From: Chloroflexota bacterium
GTDB taxonomy: Bacteria > Chloroflexota > Anaerolineae > UBA1429
Assembly (NCBI GenBank): GCA_012515695.1
Contig: JAAYXX010000496.1
Coordinates: forward strand, 1 to 9,026
Length of the DNA stretch: 9,026 nt
Direction of reading: 5' to 3'
Under the pieces are notes generated by a model that was given only the letters and a program-made list of their open reading frames with translations, was not told the origin of the DNA and made no database searches. Each line of letters opens with the position of its first letter. The stretch's first letter is position 1. Both the position numbers and the translations under genes were made by a program. Of this stretch, positions 5,971-9,026 are shown piece by piece.

Positions 5971-7302
5971 TTATTGATACTGTAGCGGCGCGATCCCCCA
6001 CTCTACGGGTTCTTCGCAGTTGGCAGCGGGGCACAGGCGTGCCTCTTCCTCCGTTCGTGCGATGACGCTGCCCAGTTGTTGCAGCTTGACGTCAATATCC
6101 TGATAGCCGCGATCAATATAGAGCACGTTTTGGATGGTGGTAGAGCCTTCCGCAGCCAGGGCGGCCAGGATAAGGGCTGCTCCTGAGCGAATATCCAGCG
6201 CCGAGACCTGCGCGCCCTTTAACGGGGTTGGCCCGTGGACCATCGCCATGCGCCCCGACTCGGAGACGTCAATGCGCGCGCCCATGTTGACCAGTTCGGT
6301 GACATAGCCCAGGCGGCCATCGAACATGGTCTCATAGATAGAGCTGTTGCCGTTGGCCTGGGTCATGGTGGTGGTAAAGGGCGCTTGCAGGTCGGTGGGA
6401 AAGCCAGGGTAGGGGTAGGTCTGGATATCCGTGGGCATGAGCACCTCGGGGGCGCGCACCTCGTAGCATTCCCTGGTGTCTATGACCTCGGCGCCTGCGC
6501 TACGCATCTTGTTGGTCAGCGCGCCCAGGTAGGGGGAGACAGAGCCGTCCATACGCACCGAGCCGCCGGTAATCAGCGCGGCCAGCGCAAAGGTGCCCGC
6601 CTCCATTCGGTCGGGCATAATGCGGTAGGCTGCGCCATGTAGCCGGGGCGTGCCCTCGATCTGGATGGTGCTGGTTCCGGCCCCATGCACGCGCGCGCCC
6701 ATCGCGCACAGGAAATTCGCCAGATCAATCACTTCTGGCTCGATAGACGCGTTCTCGATGATCGTGGTGCCAGCCGCCAGGCAGGCCGCCATCATCAGGT
6801 TTTCTGTGCCGGTATGGCTGGGGTAGTCCAGGATCAGGCGTTCGCCTTTGAGCCGGGGAGCCTGTAGCACATAGTCGCCATCTGATAGATCCAACTCGCT
6901 GCCCATCGTCTGAAAGCCTTTCAGGTCTACGCTGACGGGGCGGGTTCCGATGGCGCAACCGCCGGGATGGGGGGCGCGGGCCTGGCCGAAACGCGCCAAC
7001 AGGGGGCCGACGACCAAAAAGCTGGCGCGCATCTTTTGCGCGAGTTCCCTGGGCAGATAGGCTTTGGAGATGCGGGTGGCCTTGATACGCAACACATTCG
7101 GCCCCTCAAAGCGCGCTGCGACACCGAGGTGTTGCAGCACCTTGACCATGTTGCGAATATCCTCGATATACGGTACGTTCTCCAATAAACACTCATCAGC
7201 AGTAAGCAGGGTGGCCGCCATGATCGGCAGCACGGCGTTCTTTGCGCCGATAATCTCTACTTCGCCCTTGAGAGGGTGCTTTCCTTCTATAGTTAATGGC
7301 AT
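5971..7302 (-). CDS. murA: UDP-N-acetylglucosamine 1-carboxyvinyltransferase MurA
   Basis: A 443-residue enolpyruvyl transferase. It moves enolpyruvate from PEP to UDP-GlcNAc, the first committed step of peptidoglycan synthesis, in the cytoplasm. Seen: GAKNAVLPI with Lys21 and Asn22, the PEP loop HPGGCAIGTRP with Cys116 (the fosfomycin-target Cys, E. coli 115), PYPGFPTD with Asp304 (E. coli 305), DIRSGAAL with Arg372 (E. coli 371), and the DRGY motif near the end. The start at 7302 is used because GAGGA stands seven bases upstream and MPLTIEGKHPLKGEVEIIGAKN is the normal N-terminus; the open frame back to 7389 runs into an intergenic inverted repeat. Odd: relative to E. coli it has about 23 extra C-terminal residues, including two cysteines and ending PLQYQ. 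Retention of Cys116 predicts sensitivity to fosfomycin at the target level. Confidence 0.96.
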   Translation of the reverse strand: MPLTIEGKHPLKGEVEIIGAKNAVLPIMAATLLTADECLLENVPYIEDIRNMVKVLQHLGVAARFEGPNVLRIKATRISKAYLPRELAQKMRASFLVVGPLLARFGQARAPHPGGCAIGTRPVSVDLKGFQTMGSELDLSDGDYVLQAPRLKGERLILDYPSHTGTENLMMAACLAAGTTIIENASIEPEVIDLANFLCAMGARVHGAGTSTIQIEGTPRLHGAAYRIMPDRMEAGTFALAALITGGSVRMDGSVSPYLGALTNKMRSAGAEVIDTRECYEVRAPEVLMPTDIQTYPYPGFPTDLQAPFTTTMTQANGNSSIYETMFDGRLGYVTELVNMGARIDVSESGRMAMVHGPTPLKGAQVSALDIRSGAALILAALAAEGSTTIQNVLYIDRGYQDIDVKLQQLGSVIARTEEEARLCPAANCEEPVEWGIAPLQYQ

Positions 7303-7326
7303 TGTCTCATCCTCGCACAGAAATGA

Positions 7327-7355
7327 TCTATACAGGTTGCTCACATGCCTCATAA
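7327..7355 (-). promoter_or_regulatory. Weak candidate promoter for murA
   Basis: On the minus strand TTATGA (7350-7355, 3 of 6) is followed after 17 bases by TATAGA (7327-7332, 4 of 6). The start would be near 7320, with a leader of about 18 bases. The alternative is read-through from the atp operon across the inverted repeat at 7361-7452. Confidence 0.3.
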
Positions 7356-7360
7356 GGGTA

Positions 7361-7452
7361 ACGCATTGCGCCATAGCTGTCGCCGACAACTATGTTGGCG
7401 CCGGCAACCATGTATGGCAGCGCCATACGGTAGTTGTCGCTATGGCCTGCGT
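7361..7452. repeat. Nested inverted repeat between atpC and murA
   Basis: Four sets of inverted arms are nested in 92 bases. From outside in: ACGCA (7361-7365) with TGCGT (7448-7452); CCATAG (7371-7376) with CTATGG (7440-7445); and CGACAACTA (7384-7392) with TAGTTGTCG (7431-7439), with a 7-base bulge on one side. The closed loop then holds two separate hairpins: GTTGGC/GGCAAC around 7394-7408 (one mismatch) and a perfect TATGGC/GCCATA with a 3-base loop (7413-7427). The folded form is a cross-like three-way structure. No T-run follows it, so a plain intrinsic terminator is unlikely. It could be a structured 3' end for atp mRNA, a regulatory RNA element, or a dispersed palindromic repeat. Confidence 0.6.
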
Positions 7453-7475
7453 ATTTGATTCAGGTTAGCGAGCCG

Positions 7476-7937
7476 TTAGCCGCGATGAGAGCGGCGAGAA
7501 GCCTGGCGATGGGCCACTTGCAGCCGCGCTCGCGAGCGGCGCAGGGCCTGGGCGGCGGCGGCGTATTCAGGCCGGTTGCGGTACATGCGAATCAGCATTT
7601 GCGCCCGGCGTCGGGCTGCTTCCGCGCGGGCCACGTCAATCTCTTTGGCCCGTTCTATCGTGTCCGCCAGCACGATGACCTGGTTGTCGCGCACCTCGAT
7701 AAAGCCTCCACCGATGGCGAAATCCTCTTCGCTGTCTCCCACCCGGACGATAAGCTCGCCCGGTTCCAGGGCCGCCAGCAGGGGGGCGTGATGACATAGT
7801 ACGGTGATCTGCCCGCTGAGGGCCGGAGCAATGATCCGGTCTGCTATGCCATCATACACTGCTTTGTCGCCGGTGACAATAACGACGTGCAATCGGGAAG
7901 GTTGTTGGATTTCGGTTTCGGCGTCGTTGGCGCTCAT
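7476..7937 (-). CDS. atpC: F1Fo ATP synthase epsilon subunit
   Basis: A 153-residue epsilon subunit. It is part of the central stalk of the ATP synthase, links gamma to the c-ring and can inhibit ATP hydrolysis. The N-terminal beta-sandwich is clear: LHVVIVTGDKAVYDG (16-30), ALSGQITVLCHHAPLLAALEPGEL and the GGGFIEVRDNQVIVLAD strands. The C-terminal helical part begins at TIERAKEIDVARAEAARRRA and ends in a strongly basic Arg-rich tail (RRSRARLQ...RRSHRG). It is somewhat longer than the usual 130-140 residues because of about 14 extra N-terminal residues and that tail. Its ATG is one base after the atpD stop codon, so translation is probably coupled; no strong ribosome binding site is visible. 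It is the last gene of the atp operon here and precedes murA by 173 bases. Confidence 0.94.
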   Translation of the reverse strand: MSANDAETEIQQPSRLHVVIVTGDKAVYDGIADRIIAPALSGQITVLCHHAPLLAALEPGELIVRVGDSEEDFAIGGGFIEVRDNQVIVLADTIERAKEIDVARAEAARRRAQMLIRMYRNRPEYAAAAQALRRSRARLQVAHRQASRRSHRG

Positions 7938-7938
7938 G

Positions 7939-9026
7939 TTACATCTTGTTCGCGGCGGCTATTACGTCGTCAATGGTGCCCTGCATATAGAATGCCTGCT
8001 CTGGGAAGTGGTCCACCTGGCCGTCCAGGATGGCGCGAAAGCCTCGCACTGTCTCGCTGATCGGCACATAGCGCCCCTCGCGGTTGGTGAACTGGGCCGC
8101 CACGAACATGGGCTGCGACAGGAACCGCTGCACCTTGCGCGCTCTGGACACGGTCAGCCGGTCTTCGGCGCTCAATTCCTCCAGGCCGAGGATGGCGATA
8201 ATATCCTGCAAATCCCGGTAGCGTTGGAGCACCGCCTGCACATCGCGGGCGGTGCGGTAATGCTCCTCGCCGACGATGGAGGGTTCCAGGATGCGCGAAG
8301 CCGAGGCCAGCGGGTCCATCGCCGGGAAAATGCCCAGCTCGGCGATGGAGCGATCCAGCGAGACGGTAGCGTCCAGGTGGGCGAACACGGTGGCGGGCGC
8401 CGGGTCGGTAAAGTCGTCCGCCGGGACGTACACGGCCTGCACGGACGTGATCGAGCCGCGCGCGGTGGAGGTGATGCGCTCTTCCAGGGCGCCCACCTCG
8501 GCGGCCAGCGTGGGCTGATAGCCCACGGCGGAGGGCACACGCCCCAGCAGCGCGGATACTTCGGTTCCCGCCAGGACAAAACGGTAGATGTTGTCAATGA
8601 ACAGCAGGACATCCATCCCCTCATCGCGAAAGCTCTCTGCGATGGTCAGGCCGGTGAGCGCGACGCGGGCGCGCACCCCCGGCGGCTCGTTCATCTGGCC
8701 GAGCACCAGGGCTGTCTTATCCAAGACGCCCGCTTCTTGCGTATCGTTCCACAGGTCGTTGCCTTCGCGGCTGCGCTCTCCCACGCCGGTGAAAACCGAG
8801 TAGCCGCCATGCTCGTAGGCGATGTTGCGGATCAGCTCGTAGATGATGACGGTTTTGCCCACGCCCGCCCCGCCAAAGATGCCGATTTTGCCACCACGGG
8901 GGAAGGGGGCAATCAGATCAATGGCTTTGAGGCCCGTTTCGAATACCTCGATTTCGGGAGATTGTTCGCTAAAGGTAGGGGGTGGGCGATGGATGGGCCA
9001 CAGCCTGTCCGTCTCGATGGGGCCAA
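7939..9026 (-). CDS. atpD: F1Fo ATP synthase beta subunit, 5' end beyond the window
   Basis: The catalytic beta subunit of F1, which makes ATP from ADP and phosphate. The window holds the last 361 residues; about 100 N-terminal residues lie beyond the right edge. I read the frame through to 9024: GPIETDRLWPIHRPPPTF, then EVFETGLKAIDLIAPF, Walker A GGAGVGKT (8851-8874), the catalytic-Glu motif GERSREGND, GQMNEPPGVRARVALTGLT, Walker B DVLLFIDNIYRF, ALLGRVPSAVGYQPTL, ERITSTARGSITSVQA, YVPADDFTDPAPAT, the ELSAED equivalent of the DELSEED lever, and PEQAFYMQG near the end. A GTG at 8862 that could be mistaken for a start is the Val of Walker A. There are no frameshifts or missing catalytic residues. 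It overlaps nothing and hands over to atpC after one base. Confidence 0.98.
   Translation of the reverse strand, partial: GPIETDRLWPIHRPPPTFSEQSPEIEVFETGLKAIDLIAPFPRGGKIGIFGGAGVGKTVIIYELIRNIAYEHGGYSVFTGVGERSREGNDLWNDTQEAGVLDKTALVLGQMNEPPGVRARVALTGLTIAESFRDEGMDVLLFIDNIYRFVLAGTEVSALLGRVPSAVGYQPTLAAEVGALEERITSTARGSITSVQAVYVPADDFTDPAPATVFAHLDATVSLDRSIAELGIFPAMDPLASASRILEPSIVGEEHYRTARDVQAVLQRYRDLQDIIAILGLEELSAEDRLTVSRARKVQRFLSQPMFVAAQFTNREGRYVPISETVRGFRAILDGQVDHFPEQAFYMQGTIDDVIAAANKM

Noticed and set aside
6235..6642. Plus-strand open frame of 135 codons inside murA, His- and Gly-rich
   Set aside because: Its composition is what antisense reading of a GC-rich gene gives; MurA motifs on the minus strand explain the region.
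7303..7389. N-terminal extension of murA by 29 codons
   Set aside because: It starts inside the nested inverted repeat, is unlike MurA N-termini, and the ATG at 7302 has a good ribosome binding site.
8860..8862. GTG as an internal start making a short AtpD
   Set aside because: It is the Val codon of Walker A (GGAGVGKT), and the same frame continues upstream to the window edge with AtpD sequence.

Overview
The window looks like chromosomal core and metabolic DNA from a GC-rich bacterium. A Chloroflexota (Anaerolineae-like) host is my best guess. It is an inference from the mix of a Rex redox repressor, a Gram-positive-like atp-murA-mreB gene order and the style of the proteins; no rRNA or other phylogenetic marker is present to prove it. 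I see no tRNA, rRNA, CRISPR array, insertion sequence or prophage gene.

Left part (1-4071). The minus strand enters with the first 151 codons of dTDP-4-dehydrorhamnose 3,5-epimerase (rfbC/rmlC), cut by the window edge. Its promoter lies back to back with that of a plus-strand operon, and a GC-rich dyad lies between the two. The operon has three tightly spaced genes: an amidohydrolase-fold protein of the uronate isomerase family, a flavin-reductase-like FMN protein, and an FGGY sugar kinase. The kinase reads as closer to sedoheptulokinase than to xylulokinase. The isomerase keeps the metal and proton-transfer residues of the family, but the two arginines I expect to hold the uronate carboxylate appear as Val166 and Tyr371. 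Together with a ketose-type kinase, this suggests an isomerase-kinase route for a neutral sugar. It is the most novel-looking part of the window.

Middle (4072-4899). A complete rex gene, the NADH/NAD+-sensing repressor, follows on the plus strand and may have its own weak promoter. It ends at a strong hairpin with T-rich flanks on both sides, which can serve as a shared terminator for rex and the convergent mreB.

Right part (4900-9026, minus strand; transcription runs from high to low coordinates). The end of the F1Fo ATP synthase operon (atpD, cut by the edge, then atpC) is followed by murA (peptidoglycan precursor synthesis) and mreB (rod-shape cytoskeleton). The order atpD-atpC-murA-mreB parallels the atp-murAA-mbl neighbourhood of Bacillus. 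Between atpC and murA sits an elaborate nested inverted repeat of about 92 bp. mreB has its own well-formed promoter starting at the base next to the murA stop codon. MreB carries an unusual Ala-Cys in place of the Thr-Thr expected after its phosphate-2 glycines.

All calls rest on reading the sequence and on family knowledge from memory. No database search was run.
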